Source: Apiosordaria backusii (lineage: Eukaryota > Ascomycota > Sordariomycetes > Sordariales > Lasiosphaeriaceae). Taken from it: DNA of 64,000 nt. The DNA lies in assembly GCA_030549205.1 (NCBI GenBank), contig JAUKTV010000013.1, forward strand, positions 1,054,001 through 1,118,000, read 5' to 3'. Positions 48,249-59,634 of the stretch are shown one piece after another. Made by a program: the position numbers and the translations under genes. The number at the start of each line of letters is the position of its first letter. Position 1 is the first letter of the stretch. Below the pieces are notes generated by a model. The model did no database searches, had not been told where the DNA came from, and was given only the letters and a program-made list of their open reading frames with translations.

Positions 48249-48696
48249 TTTGGGCGAGGGGTTCTTTTATAAGGTATTCGTTTTGGGTTTGGATCTGGGT
48301 TTGGGCTTGGATTTGCAATATCACAAGGGACGTCTGTTTTTATTATAAGATTTAATAGGATTCAATCTATTTAACCATCTACATTTGAGTTTGATGTTCA
48401 AAGTTTGACCCATAGACTGTCTAGGTACGTAGTTGGTATTATACTGGTCTGAGCTTCATATAACGAGCTTTCATTCGAGCACCTGGACACCTTTTTCAAA
48501 AGAAATGGCCCAAAAGACAGTTGTGAGTATATGAACTCGTCATCGAGCTCATGATCATTCATCATTCATCAATATGTACACTCACTCATCAACAACCCCT
48601 AAATATATACTTTCACCGTCATCCTGTCCCACCGTCATTCCCTGCCATCATCTCACATCCCTAGCGGTATTCCATCCAATCCCAGTCTTGTGCCAT

Positions 48697-49436
48697 TTAG
48701 CAAGTGTTGATCATGCTGGTGAGAGCACTCTTCTCAGCGCTGGTGATGCTCAGACCATAAGAATACTTGACGGCGACCCAGCTCTTGGCGTAGGTGCAGT
48801 AGAAGCTGGTGAGGGGGGGCTTCCAGGCGTCGGGGCTCTGGTCGCTCTTGGCCTGGTTCACGTCGTCGGTGACGGCCCACAGCTGGGGGGTGTTGAGGTC
48901 GTTGGCGAACTGGGTGCGCTTGGTGGCGGTCCACTGGTAGGCACCCGAGATCCAGGCGTTCTTGAGGGGGACCATGTGGTCGATGTCGACGTCGGAGGCG
49001 GCGGTCCAGGTGGCGCCGTCAAAGGGGGAGTACCAGGTCCCGGAGGTGGAGGCGCAGGCTGAGTCGGTGACGACGTTGCTGCCGTCACGCTTGAGGACGG
49101 TTTCGCTTTGGGATGGGTCAGTATCATAAACAGGAAGAGTGGCGAGTGAGGAATAGAGCATACCGGGTGTTGCATGCTCCGCTGACAGTGTTCCAGTGCG
49201 GGAACAAGTCCCTGTTATAGCCGCCGTTGTCGTAGTTGGCCTTAACGGTCAGGGCTCCGAGTTGGGTCTGGGCAGTGGCCTTGGAGGGGATTCCAGGCTG
49301 TTGTTGTTGTCAGTTGCTTTCTCGTCTTGTGGTCTTTGAAGCTGAAGGTTGAAAGAAAACATACAGGAGCAGGCGCGGGCATGGGGATGGCAGAGGCCAC
49401 CACCGCGAGCACAGATGCGAGGAAGAACGACTTCAT
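48697..49436 (-). CDS. Secreted HNH-type nuclease-like protein
   Basis: Three exons on the minus strand, 49365-49436, 49164-49297 and 48697-49105, give 204 aa. Residues 1-16 form a signal peptide; a Pro/Ala-rich propeptide-like stretch follows. The core HNH-like motif DVDIDHMVPLKNAW (about residues 107-120) has the catalytic His after Asp, and an ATKRTQFANDL helix plus a D-V-N-Q-x-K-S-D-Q-S-P segment complete the family pattern of secreted fungal HNH/DUF1524-like proteins. Four cysteines could form two disulfides. Likely an extracellular nuclease for nutrient scavenging or interaction; activity is inferred from motif only. Confidence 0.83.
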
Positions 49437-49545
49437 CTTGACTGATGGAATGGTGGAAACCGTGGGATAGATTAAATGCAGGAACCGATGAACAGCGGGA
49501 TGATGCAGTGTAAATCTTCCCGAAATTCAGGAACCACCAGGACTC

Positions 49546-49551
49546 TATATA
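49546..49551 (-). promoter_or_regulatory. TATA-like box of the HNH nuclease-like gene
   Basis: TATATA on the minus strand about 110 bp upstream of the ATG. Confidence 0.4.
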
Positions 49552-50732
49552 CCCTTCAGATCCCACAACGGGGCACGGTTGATCTCCCTCGGTACCTTAG
49601 ACATTCCCACAATTTCGTGGGGATTCGAGTCGCGAGGGCACAGTAGTGAGTTCTGTTTCCCTCACTTCCCACATCCCGAGAACCAATCCAGTCATAGGAA
49701 CTTCGAAATCATCAACATGTTACCCCAGGCTTGCGGTGCGTGTTACACCCTAGACGGAACCGTGTTCCCTTTCTGGAAGGCGATTGGGGGGTTCATGGTC
49801 GATCGCCCAAAGACTTAGCATACCCCAAGTACCGCCCTTGTCTCAGATGTAATTCAGGCCTATCCCGACAAACCTCTGAAAACCAGTAAAGTCTCCCTCA
49901 GCCGCCGCCCAATCCCGACTCCTTCCCAGGGGGTGGTAGCCAATGCCAATACCTACCAACCCTGTCCGTCCCAACTGTGCCCCTTTTAACCCAAACCTTG
50001 ATACCAGGGCCGGTCTAGACTTAAGGTCCCCCAACCTCCAGTAAAGATGCGAGATAAGCCCACGTCGGGAAGGTTGTGGGGGAGAGATCCAGAAAAAAAA
50101 GGATCCACGGCTGTTATCAGAGGTCTGATAACCATCTGCAAGTGTATCCAAGACCCCCCTGGCCTTCCCCCGCAATGGCTGATGACCCAACTGCCATGAT
50201 GCATCGCCAACTTCCTATTCGGGAACTGCCGAGCGGGAACCATGGAGCCCCAAACCACCAATCACCCCGCCATGTAGCACAACGTTGCCGCTAGCGGTGG
50301 TCTTTTTTGTTTTCCATTTTACAATTCCCGCCGCGCCGGTGAGCGGGAAAGGAAACGGCATCAAGAACCAGGCGGGAAATTCCCTCGCCAAGAACACCCT
50401 TCACCTGCAGTATGCATGAGATGCCGGACTGGGTCTTGCAAGACTGGATTGCCAAGCTTGACTAAGAAATTCAACGTGGTAGAGAACGCACGAGTTTTAA
50501 AGATAGGCTGCTGTTCGTAGACAGCTCTGGTATCCCAGGCCACGTTTTTGTTATCTTGATTGTTGCTGGACGCGTGCACCATGTGTGATAGCTAACGACG
50601 CAGGTACGCAGGATACAACCCCCAACTTTCAATGAAGAGATAAACCAACTACAGACAAAAGATAAGCATTATACAAAAGCCGGAACCCGCCGCATAACGA
50701 AATAGAAATTCGTGGAAGTCGCCGACCCAAGA
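49552..50732. other. Intergenic region
   Basis: About 1.2 kb with normal base composition. No open frame shows splice or domain support. Confidence 0.45.
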
Positions 50733-52720
50733 CTACTTTGACACCGTGATCTCATCACCACCTGCCACTGGACCTGCCCCTGGTTGATGCCCCGCGCTGT
50801 CGGCGCCACCATCTTTGTCGTCATTCTTAGCTTGGTCAAGCCCTGTTGGCACGCCGCCCTCCTCAGGGTTCTTGTTTGAGGTCGTGGGCCCAGTATCGGA
50901 CGGCTTCTTGGACGAAAATGGGTTGATCCTTGTGGGCATCGACATGCTGGGCATTGAAGGCATACTGGGAATGCTGACATTGGGCATGGACGGAATCGAC
51001 ATCTTGGGGATCTCGACCGACGGTAACTTCGATGGCAGATACGACCGCAGATTTGTGCTCGTTTCTTGAGCAACACCGAACAGGTGCCGTAGATAGGCTT
51101 TCTTTTGCTCGCTGGCCTCGGTCTTCTCCCCATCTTCGTTGCCGGCGATATCATCCGGTAAGGGAACAAGCGCGGCAGCCGCGGCAATGTCGATGGGTGA
51201 TGCTTCAGGCACGTCGTCGTCCGCCATCTCTTGGTCCCCTTCGCCTGTCACTTTCTCGGCCGTCTCCTCCGTTGCTTTCGCGACTCCCTCTTCGTCGATG
51301 GCCTTGGCGATTTCCTGTGTCTCTTGGGACTCAGCTGGAGCAGGCTCTGCAAACTTTGGATCGTCCCAGATCTCGATATCATCATTGAACCACCTGATGG
51401 CAAGCTGGGCGGCGTCATTGGTCATTCTCTCATACTCCTTGTTCTTATCGGGTTTGAAGAGATTGATGTGTGCTATAATCTCATCCTTGGCCCCCTCAAT
51501 AACATATCTGGTGAACAGGTGCTCTGCAGGGTGATCTTTGGCAGGTATCGCGCAGAATGTTCGCTCCGGGACAAAGTACCCTCCGCTCCAGTATCCATTC
51601 TCGCCGAGAGACGCAAAAACATCCGAAAACCCTACGCCCTTGAGGGAAGCGAGTCGCTCAAGTCGACGATTGAGCTCATTCTGCTTCAGCAGAGTGCCTA
51701 CAAAGGTGAAGTGGTCCGACAAGTACGCAAAGGACTCGCCAATATTGCCCCTGTTGATGTACGCGAGTCCTTGGCCGAGTGCATCAACGGACTGCTGGTA
51801 GCCCTGGATGACGTCCTCCTTGGTCAGGTTCCGTACCGTACGCATGCCTTCGAGAATCTTCTTGCGGTGCGTGTATGCAGCCACACCGCCAGCTGCAATG
51901 ACGCCGACAGTCCCCGTGCGCATAGCAATGAGCTGCCATGCCTTCCACGCAGGACTGGACGTCCTCTTGGCAATCCGGCCCGTAGCAACCTTGACAGCGT
52001 TTCGAGATGCAAGTCGTGAAAGGGTGGCCGGTGCTGCTGCCGAGAGAGCTGTCATGACGTTGAACACGTTGCTCACTTTCTGGTAGTTGGAGAAGGCGCC
52101 GTAGACAAACATGGAACGCGCAAGGCCGTTATAAGGGGTGTCGAATGCGAGGATGCCCTGAATCAGAGGGAATATGGGACCTGACGCGTTCTCATCTTGT
52201 CGCCGTTCATCCAGGATGCGAAAGAGGCAGTCGCTGGCGACGAAGCCACTGGACACACAGCATGGTAAGTATGCGGACAGACAGCATTATGAAAACAACG
52301 TACCCCATCGAATGAGCGACAAGAATAACGCCAACACTGCGATCATTCGGCGGCCATGGATTGGCGAGATGCGTCTTGCGCAAGTCCATCACGCGCTCTT
52401 TGAGCCTGTCAAGAGGTTGTTAGACTTGGCGCGTGTCGCGTCGTTGAAGACAGGTCAACTTACCATTCCAGAAATGCGGCGGTGCTCTGGGCAAGCTCGC
52501 CTTTAGTCTCATATTTGGGATAGACGACAGACGCAACCTCATCACCAGGGAGGTTGTTGGTGATGATCTCCTGGAGGTGTTTTGGGAAGTTGCCAAACGT
52601 GTCGTCGCTCCCCTTGAATCGCGAGGTGTCAGTTTTGGAGGCTTGAGTGAGAGTAAGTTTCAAACACAGGGCACTCACCTTGAAACCGTGAATAAAACAA
52701 AGCAGCAGAACCCTCTTCAT
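50733..52720 (-). CDS. DUF676-type serine hydrolase (putative lipase)
   Basis: Four exons, 52679-52720, 52464-52612, 52304-52405 and 50733-52248, give 602 aa. Alpha/beta hydrolase features: oxyanion strand LLLCFIHGFKGSDDTFG at the start and the nucleophile elbow VAHSMGGFVASD, with S96 formed close to the third splice. LAFDTPYNGLARSMF follows as in DUF676 lipases. The likely catalytic His is in DEIIAHINLF. A hydrophobic segment (TGTVGVIAAGGVAAY) may anchor it in a membrane. The C-terminal 200 residues are acidic and Pro/Ser-rich with a repeated P-S-M-P pattern. Acts on lipid esters by family analogy; substrate unknown. Confidence 0.82.
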
Positions 52721-53277
52721 TGCGGGCAGAACAAATAAATCAACAGAAGATAGATAGAGACGAAATATGTGTCTGCAAGATGCCAAAAGATGTTGCAAAG
52801 ATGAAAGTGGATCAGGGTCCCTGCGAAAACAGCCGAGACACTTGGGCCTAGAATTTCATCAGACGTGGTTCAACGCTCTTTCCCGAGACATATTTCAGGT
52901 TTCTGGGACTTTTTCTGGTAAATGGTAGTCGCGTGTGGCGCTCATGCCGCGTTTGTAAGAGCTATCATAAAAAGATGGTGGTGCAAATACGTCATCCTTC
53001 ACGTCATGCACGCCAGCTCGAAGCTAGAGCTTTTGAGTTCACCCAATGAACACCGACAACACTCAGCTCTCAGGATAGCTTCAAGGCCCCATCCCGAAAG
53101 GCATTTGAACTCTAATTTTAAACATTTTCAGTCTCTTCTTGTTTTTGCTACTTTTTTTTTTACCCTAAACCTCATAACGTCGTTGTACCCATATATCATA
53201 ACCGTGTACTTTTGATTTACCCCCAATTCCATGTAGTTTTCATCCATATCCCAATCATATGCCATGTGTCATCATCA
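52721..53277. other. Intergenic region
   Basis: Promoter of the lipase-like gene and 3' end of the MFS gene. Contains a T-rich run near 53149-53160. No gene seen. Confidence 0.45.
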
Positions 53278-55011
53278 TCATTGATCCCGACTGTACTTTG
53301 AAAATTGTCTCCACCTTGAACCATATCTCATCATCAGAATCGGAATGGGCGCCAGCAGAAGAGTACCTCCAGCCAGGATACTGAAAGCCCATCCATATCC
53401 AAACTTCTCCACTAGCGGGGCGGTCGTAAGAGGGAGGAAAGTGCCACAAAGACACCTCGTCACCATGACTCCTGTCAGCGCCGAGGCCGAGTAGATTCCA
53501 AAAGCGTCGACGATATATGTCATGAGAGGAATCATGGCCAGCATAAGGCACGTACCCAGCAAGCTGACGGCGAAGAGCAGCAGCAAAAGGGGCAGCTTCA
53601 ACTCCGGAATCCAGCCATATGCTGCCACAGCTACAGGAAGAGCAAAAGCTCCAATGATGGCCAGTGGAAGACGGAATTCCGGCTTGCCAACTCCTTTGTG
53701 AGTGTCTCGCATGCGGATGTAAATCCTGTCCAGGCAGTGGTTGCACAACAGGACACTGATCGTTGACCCAATCGCTGTGGGTTGTCCGGTTAGCATTAGT
53801 ACACAAAACTGGACAGAAAAGCGGCGACTCACTGAAACTCGCATAGCAGCTCCCAACTGCCACGGGTGACAACCCATAAACATCCTGCAGAATATCCGCC
53901 AGCGTCGTGCTCATGACATAAAAATACGTGAAAACCACCGCCCCGAAGAAGCTCATCGCCATCAGCACCCCGCTCCCAAAAAGCACATGTGCCGGCCTCA
54001 TCACGGCATCACCCAGCCTCTTCCACGGCCCTTTTTGCCCAGAAAGTCCCTTCTGCTTCCCATCCACCTTGAGATTAACCTCCTCTTCGTAATCCACCGC
54101 CGTCTTGTATCCCTTGCCCCACCTCTTCGCCCTCTTTCTCAAGATAGCCACCTTGTACGTTTCCCTGAAGCACACCAAAAACATAATCTCCCCCAACGAC
54201 GCCAGTCCGGCAGTCATCCAAATCACCCTCCTCCACCCCACCACTTGAGCCACCGCGCTCCCGATCAACGGCCCCACCGCCCCTCCAACAAGCGGCGCGA
54301 GGTACACCAAACTCACCGCGCTTCCTCTCTGCTCAGAAATGAAGATGTCACCAACAATAGCCGGGTTAAGCACATTACCAGCCACCACACACCCCGTCAG
54401 CATCCTCGCAACGACCAAGCTCGTGACAGACTGCGAGGTGGCAGCCATAACGGTGGCAAGGATGAACAGAATGTTACAGGCGTTCATGACCGGGTACCGG
54501 CCGTACATTTCAGACAGCGGGGCGATCAAAAGCGGGCCGGCCGCTTCACCCAGCTCCCAGATGGTGACGAGAAGAACAGAGGATGACTTGCTGGGGGTGC
54601 TGCCTGGCGGTGAGAGGTCCGAGACGATCTCGGTTGCGAGGGGGACGAGGGAGATGCATGTCATTGTCCTGTACCTCTCGCGTTAGTTGTTTTGTGTGCG
54701 GGACAAGGTCATGGGGGGGCAACATACACAGTGAAGGCCATGAACGCCAGCATGGTCACGATAGACCATTTAAACGCCGTGGGCCATTCTAGCGGATTTT
54801 CTGGGTCGCCAGAAGGGTCAAACTCGACGATTACCGGCTCATTGTTGACCCTGCTGTGCTGGTTGTGAGAATCGAGGAGGGCGTCATCTTCATCGGCGGA
54901 ATCGGCAGGCGAGTCAGACGTTGCGGGTAGGCAGGTGTGGTAGTGGTGACCTTCGTCGGTAACGCTGATGAGTAGAGGTTGAGTTTCTGGGGTGCCCAGA
55001 CGGACGCTCAT
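53278..55011 (-). CDS. MFS transporter, DHA1 (polyamine/multidrug) type
   Basis: Three exons, 54728-55011, 53833-54668 and 53278-53774, give 538 aa. The N-terminal 70 residues are acidic and disordered, ending with the DHA1 tag DPENPLEWP. Twelve helices follow. Motif A is LSEMYGRYPVMNA, motif C is ARMLTGCVVAGNVLNPAIVGDIF. A long cytoplasmic loop with many Lys and Glu residues separates the two halves. This group exports drugs, polyamines or secondary metabolites by proton antiport at the plasma membrane. It is followed upstream by a Zn2Cys6 regulator on the same strand. Confidence 0.87.
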
Positions 55012-56468
55012 CTTCTTTGCTGATTTTCGTCTTGCCCTTATAAAAGAAACGAGAAAACAAACTATAATCTAGCAACAGCGAAACACCATACACGGCCCAA
55101 GGAAAGGGGGGAAAGAGAGAAGAAAGGAGACTGGCCCGGCCTTTTTGATCTTGAAGGATTCGTGATAACGATTTCCACCCCTCCCGCCCTCCATTGAACC
55201 ATGGACAAGCGGTTCCCGGTCGGATCCAGGCTTTAGTCTTCCCCGAATCGATGGCTGTCAGCAATTCGGCCTGGCGCACCCACACCACCACACCACCGGC
55301 CGGTCTCGCCGTGTAACCCCTGCTGTGGTTGAGGTTGAAACTTTTTTTTTGTGCTTGTTGCTATGCAGCCAAGAGCAAGGGGATCGCTGAAAGGGCGCTG
55401 CTAGTGGAATGCATTTGGGAGAAAAGGCGCGGCCGTTGTGACGCTGATTACCAAACTGAAACCATTCGATAGAAACTGGCACTGTGTTTTGGCGCTACAA
55501 CAGCTGGTCTCACTCTCAAGACGCTGTGTTTACAGCGGGTGTCAGTGGTCTCGGATGGCGGACAGAAGCTGAACGGATACTGTTTGATACTGTGATTGCC
55601 CCACTTTCTGGCAACTTCGAGATTTTCTCCAGCCCAGCCTCCCCCTCCACCTACTCACCTCAAGATTCACCCCGCCCTTTGCCAATTGCTTGTCCTTATT
55701 CGGCGGATGGCATTGCAGATGTCGAACATCCTTTGCACTACCTCCATACCCAACATGCAACCTCCGTACTCCGTGATTCGTTGCGGAACATTCACCGTCG
55801 GCACCAAAAAAAAACCCTTTTTCCAGTGCGGCGCCCTTCGGATACCAGCGGCAATCCAAGGTGTTTCCCCCACGGATGCTTTAAAACAGTGGCAAATATG
55901 TCGTCAAGGTGGCTCGATGCTTCAATGGTGTGCTTCGTCCCATCCACGGCAGTGACTCGAAGGGTTCACAGCCAATCCTGTCGATCAATTGGTGAACCCT
56001 GATTCTTGGTGTTGAAGACCGATCCAACCCCAGCGTGGCGTGCCACCGAATGCAACTCAATCTCAGCGCTTGCTTACCCCGCATCAGAGCGACGTTGGCC
56101 GTGGGAGGGAAGCCCCAGATACCGTGGCCTGTCACGGGTTAGGGTTTTTGTCGTCCCGCCCCATTCTCCTTGTTGACAAACCCCTGAACAAAAAACAAAA
56201 AAAAAAGAGAAAACTTTGTTGATCGGGTGATTGTCTCTGAAGTGTCCATTTTGAGGGGTTTAGACGTTGGAACAAATCACACCAGTCCCGACTGTTCGGA
56301 ACGCCGAGCGAACTTACGACCACACCATGGTAGTTCATGCAGATCCATTCGATGGGATCACCATCAGTTGATCAACCCGCTCAAAAAGCTCTGCAACTTC
56401 CTCCCCACCCCCAGCTACCATCAAGACATGATCCCAACCCATCACGAACACAAAAGTATCATCCTTGT
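55012..56468. promoter_or_regulatory. Long upstream region of the DHA1 transporter gene
   Basis: 1.46 kb separate this transporter from the regulator upstream. A perfect palindrome ACCGGCCGGT lies at 55295-55304, about 290 bp before the ATG, a plausible zinc-cluster regulator site because it has CGG and CCG arms. A plus-strand frame at 55484-56002 has no supporting features. Confidence 0.4.
55295..55304. promoter_or_regulatory. ACCGGCCGGT palindrome, candidate Zn2Cys6 site
   Basis: A perfect 10-bp inverted repeat upstream of the transporter. Zinc-cluster regulators bind CGG/CCG pairs; which factor binds here is unknown. Confidence 0.25.
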
Positions 56469-57992
56469 TCAAGCGCCCCTCCTCTCCATTAGCCACTGCT
56501 CCACGACCTCCATCCCCCTACTGATCTCAGCAACCGCAACAGTAAACTCATCCACCTCATCTGGGGACGCGTATTCCAACACCTTCCAAACCTCCAAGCT
56601 CTGCATCAGCGCCCAAGGTGACATTGTGTCTTCCGGTGCCTTTTGATTGCGCGCATTCCCCTTCTTGAGAGCCACGCACCACTCCCTGCCCGTCTCTGCA
56701 TCCCACAGCCCACTCAGCGCACTAAAGAGAGCCCCCCCAGAACACGCCGACCACTGCGTCTTCATGGTCTGATAGACCGCCCTCACGAAGCTGACAGAGA
56801 TATACGTCCGCCTAACCGATTCGGCAATAACCCAAACCTGCCAGAGCGTGTGCGGCGCCGGGTTGGGGGGGAGGGCAAACGGATTGTGCGTGCTGCTCGG
56901 CGGGGTGATGGCGCTGCCGGCCGTGTTGGAACTGGTACCAATCCCTCCGAGGCCGGCCCCCGGCATCAAACCACCGCTAGATGAGGGCGACGAGCTCGAA
57001 GAGGAAGATGAAGACGCGCAGGACTCAAAAACTTCCCCTGTCGTGCAATCCAGTCTTGCGCTCTCCAGCATCTGGCACGCCCAGCGGTGCAGCGTCTCCA
57101 TGTGAGTTTCTGCTTGGTCTCTGGAGCGAATGTCCCCGTCGAACAGTTGGGTCATGTGGTAGACGAAGAGAGCTTGAGTTCGCGCAAGGTGCGTAAAGGT
57201 TCCAAGCATCATGCTTGATACATCCAAGCTTCCCAGTTGGGTGTTTACGCTCTCTGCGCCTGCCAGATTAGCACGAAAGTCAGGCTGGCAATGGATCAGC
57301 TCCGTGGCTCGGTCTTGTATGATGCGCAATGATAGTGATTTTGTTGCTGGGGTGGCCGCCAAATCGTAAGCTGCCCTCGCCGTGTAGGCATCTCGTATAC
57401 ACTCTGGCATCAAGTCCCGGTAAAGCTGGCGGTGTATCAGCGGGCTGTGGCCTTCCTTTGTCCACAAACGAAGCCATTCCTGATGTCTGTTAATAAAGTG
57501 TGGAAGAGAATCTTGGCTGACGGAGACTTCGAGCTCTGGTGGTAAGCTCATGATGTGTGCGTCCAACGCGCTTGAATGCTGCCAGGACCCTGGGGAGAGA
57601 AACCATCGATATGGCGATAACCCTGGCGAGTAATTCGAGTCGAAGTCCACTCGTCTTTGCGGTATCTGAGGATATTGTCCCTTGTTTGTGCTAGACGAGA
57701 CACTCGTTGGGGCCGAAGTGACGGGCCCAGACTCAATCAATGGGCGTGGAACAGGCTCATCGGAGACTAAGCCTGTGTCGCTGTCAACTGGAAACGGCAT
57801 CAGTCCGCCGGGACGAGGTGGGTAAACGCAGACTATCTCTTTTTCCACGCATCTCTTGCACCAAGGCATCGACTGGTCGCATTTTCTTTTTGACTTGGCA
57901 CATGGAATGCATGTTTTCCTTTTTCGATTGCGCCGAAGCCGCGGCCTCGGTGGTGGTGAGGTCGCATCAGATGTTGTTGGTGACCCGCTCAT
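56469..57992 (-). CDS. Zn2Cys6 transcription factor
   Basis: Intronless frame of 507 aa. The DNA-binding Zn2Cys6 cluster lies at residues 28-55: C28, C31, C38, C45, C48 and C55 with spacing CX2CX6CX6CX2CX6C, preceded by an Arg/Lys-rich nuclear-localisation stretch (PRPRLRRNRKRK). A conserved middle region follows, with a coiled or helical section. A Ser-rich homopolymeric tract and a Gly/Pro-rich segment lie around residues 320-370. The C-terminal part has the helical character of the fungal_trans-like regulators. Its target is unknown, but it sits between a transporter and a dehydrogenase, which makes local regulation plausible. Confidence 0.9.
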   Translation of the reverse strand: MSGSPTTSDATSPPPRPRLRRNRKRKTCIPCAKSKRKCDQSMPWCKRCVEKEIVCVYPPRPGGLMPFPVDSDTGLVSDEPVPRPLIESGPVTSAPTSVSSSTNKGQYPQIPQRRVDFDSNYSPGLSPYRWFLSPGSWQHSSALDAHIMSLPPELEVSVSQDSLPHFINRHQEWLRLWTKEGHSPLIHRQLYRDLMPECIRDAYTARAAYDLAATPATKSLSLRIIQDRATELIHCQPDFRANLAGAESVNTQLGSLDVSSMMLGTFTHLARTQALFVYHMTQLFDGDIRSRDQAETHMETLHRWACQMLESARLDCTTGEVFESCASSSSSSSSSPSSSGGLMPGAGLGGIGTSSNTAGSAITPPSSTHNPFALPPNPAPHTLWQVWVIAESVRRTYISVSFVRAVYQTMKTQWSACSGGALFSALSGLWDAETGREWCVALKKGNARNQKAPEDTMSPWALMQSLEVWKVLEYASPDEVDEFTVAVAEISRGMEVVEQWLMERRGA

Positions 57993-58249
57993 TTGGACTG
58001 TGATTGGGAATCCGGTGCCAGGTGTAAGGCGCTACCTTGCGGTCGGGTGTTGGGTGGACATAAGAGATCATGGGTCTTCGAGAATTCTGAATACAGTCAG
58101 CAACGGACGATGAATGATAGAACGTCAGGGTACTCGTACCCGTGAGCGCCAAGTGCTGACTGAGCACCCCGGTTTGGCAAGCTTGCGGACGTGAGCGGGA
58201 CAAAGGGGGCCCCTGACCCATGTTCCAAGTCTACAAAACCCGCTCTCAC

Positions 58250-58360
58250 CCGCAGCCCATCCGCAACGCATAGAGTTCTTCCGCAGCATCCATAGCTATC
58301 TGCAACACAGCCACAACTCATCCGCTACTCAACCACAATCGACCCGTAACTCGCCCGCAA
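58250..58360. repeat. Cluster of CCGCAR motifs
   Basis: Exact CCGCAR occurs at 58250, 58261, 58281 and 58355. Variants CTGCAA, CCACAA (twice) and CCGCTA lie between them. Irregular 10-20 bp spacing suggests clustered binding sites or a decayed simple repeat. Confidence 0.4.
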
Positions 58361-58465
58361 CGGCCAGCCCACGATGTCCTCTTACCAATCTTTTGGAGTC
58401 ATCCGATGATGTAAACAACAACGACGTCGGACTTTGGTGCCGTCTCCAACGATGACACGGTGAGA

Positions 58466-58473
58466 TATAAAAG
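58466..58473 (+). promoter_or_regulatory. TATA box of the dehydrogenase gene
   Basis: TATAAAAG about 135 bp before the ATG. Confidence 0.5.
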
Positions 58474-58607
58474 GGCAGGTAGTCTGGTGATTCAAGACAG
58501 AGAACCAATTCTTCAGACACCAAGCAAACACAATCCATACTCGAACCCTGTTACACGCCACATCTTTACTTCTTGCTCTTAGAAGCTCAATTCGAGACCT
58601 GGAAATC

Positions 58608-59634
58608 ATGGCCGTCAGCCTATCACTCCAATTCCCTCTCATCAAGACTTTGCATAGAGAGTCCTACCCAGCAATTTCCCCTCTGCGGCTCGAAAACAAC
58701 CAGGCCGGCAAAACGGTCCTCGTCACTGGCGGCGCAGGCGGCGTCGGATTCGCAATCGCGAAGGCCTTTGTTCAGGCCTCGGCTTCGCATGTCATCATCG
58801 TCGGTCGACGCCAAGGATTTATCCAAGACGGTGTCAAACGACTTGAAGCTGAGGCTCGGGCTGCTGGAACTGATACGAAGATCAGTGGATATTCGTCCGA
58901 TGTTGCTGATCAACAGGCAAGCGAGAACCTGTGGGCTGGGTTGAAAGAGAACGGAATTGTTGTGGATGTCTTGGTGCTCAATGCCATGGCTCTGGGCCCT
59001 ACCGGGCCGTTGGTGGACGCCGACTTGGAATCGGTGTGGAAGGCGTACGAGGTAAACACACGTTCGCTTCTGGACCACACTCAGCGCTTCTATAAGCAAG
59101 AGGGTGGAAAGCAAAAGGTGAGCGCACTCTGCTCTAGGCCTATTTCAAGCCAACTTTGCTGACACTACTTTTCAGTATCTTGTCAGCGTGTCTTCCTCCA
59201 TGGTACATAACTTGGACAATGAAAACTCGTTCTTGGCAGCCTACGGGGCCACGAAGAACGCTGGTCAAGTCTTGATTCAGCAAATTGCAAGGGATGTCGA
59301 CCCAGAGAAGTTGCAGATAATCAGCTTCCACCCTGGTGCCATCTACTCGGAGGGGGCCCAAACCGGCGGCGTTACCAAAGATATGATCGATGTTTGGGAT
59401 GATGGTATGTTCTGCCTTCCCAAAACCCTTCTTGACGAGGGACTTGCAGCTAACTTGGCAACAGCAGCGTTACCTGGCAACTTTGCCGTGTGGGCGGCCA
59501 CACCCGAGGCCAAGTTCCTACACGGCCGGTTTCTGGCAGCCTGGTGGGACGTAAACGAGTTGCAGAACAGTGGGCTCCGCCAGAAGCTCGAGTCTGACTG
59601 GCACCTGCTGAGGGTTAGTATAAAGGGACTCTAA
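58608..59634 (+). CDS. Short-chain dehydrogenase/reductase
   Basis: Two exons, 58608-59117 and 59176-59634, give 322 aa. The dinucleotide-binding motif TGGAGGVG is at residues 40-47. The NAG-like block has N125 (LVLNAMAL). The catalytic Ser is in the SVSSSM segment near residue 177, and the YxxxK pair is Y193 and K197 in YGATK. This is a complete classical SDR catalytic tetrad. An arginine pair after the first beta strand (VGRR) suggests NADPH preference. The first 30 residues are unusual extra sequence. The substrate is unknown. Divergent from the Zn2Cys6 regulator. Confidence 0.9.

Larger units (their letters stand above)
57993..58607. promoter_or_regulatory. Divergent promoter between regulator and dehydrogenase genes
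   Basis: 615 bp separate the two starts. It contains a TATA box for the dehydrogenase and a cluster of CCGCA-type motifs. Shared control of the two genes is an inference from their divergent arrangement. Confidence 0.5.

Noticed and set aside
55484..56002. A 172-aa plus-strand open frame
   Set aside because: No domain, no splice pattern and low-bias composition; it overlaps other open frames on both strands.
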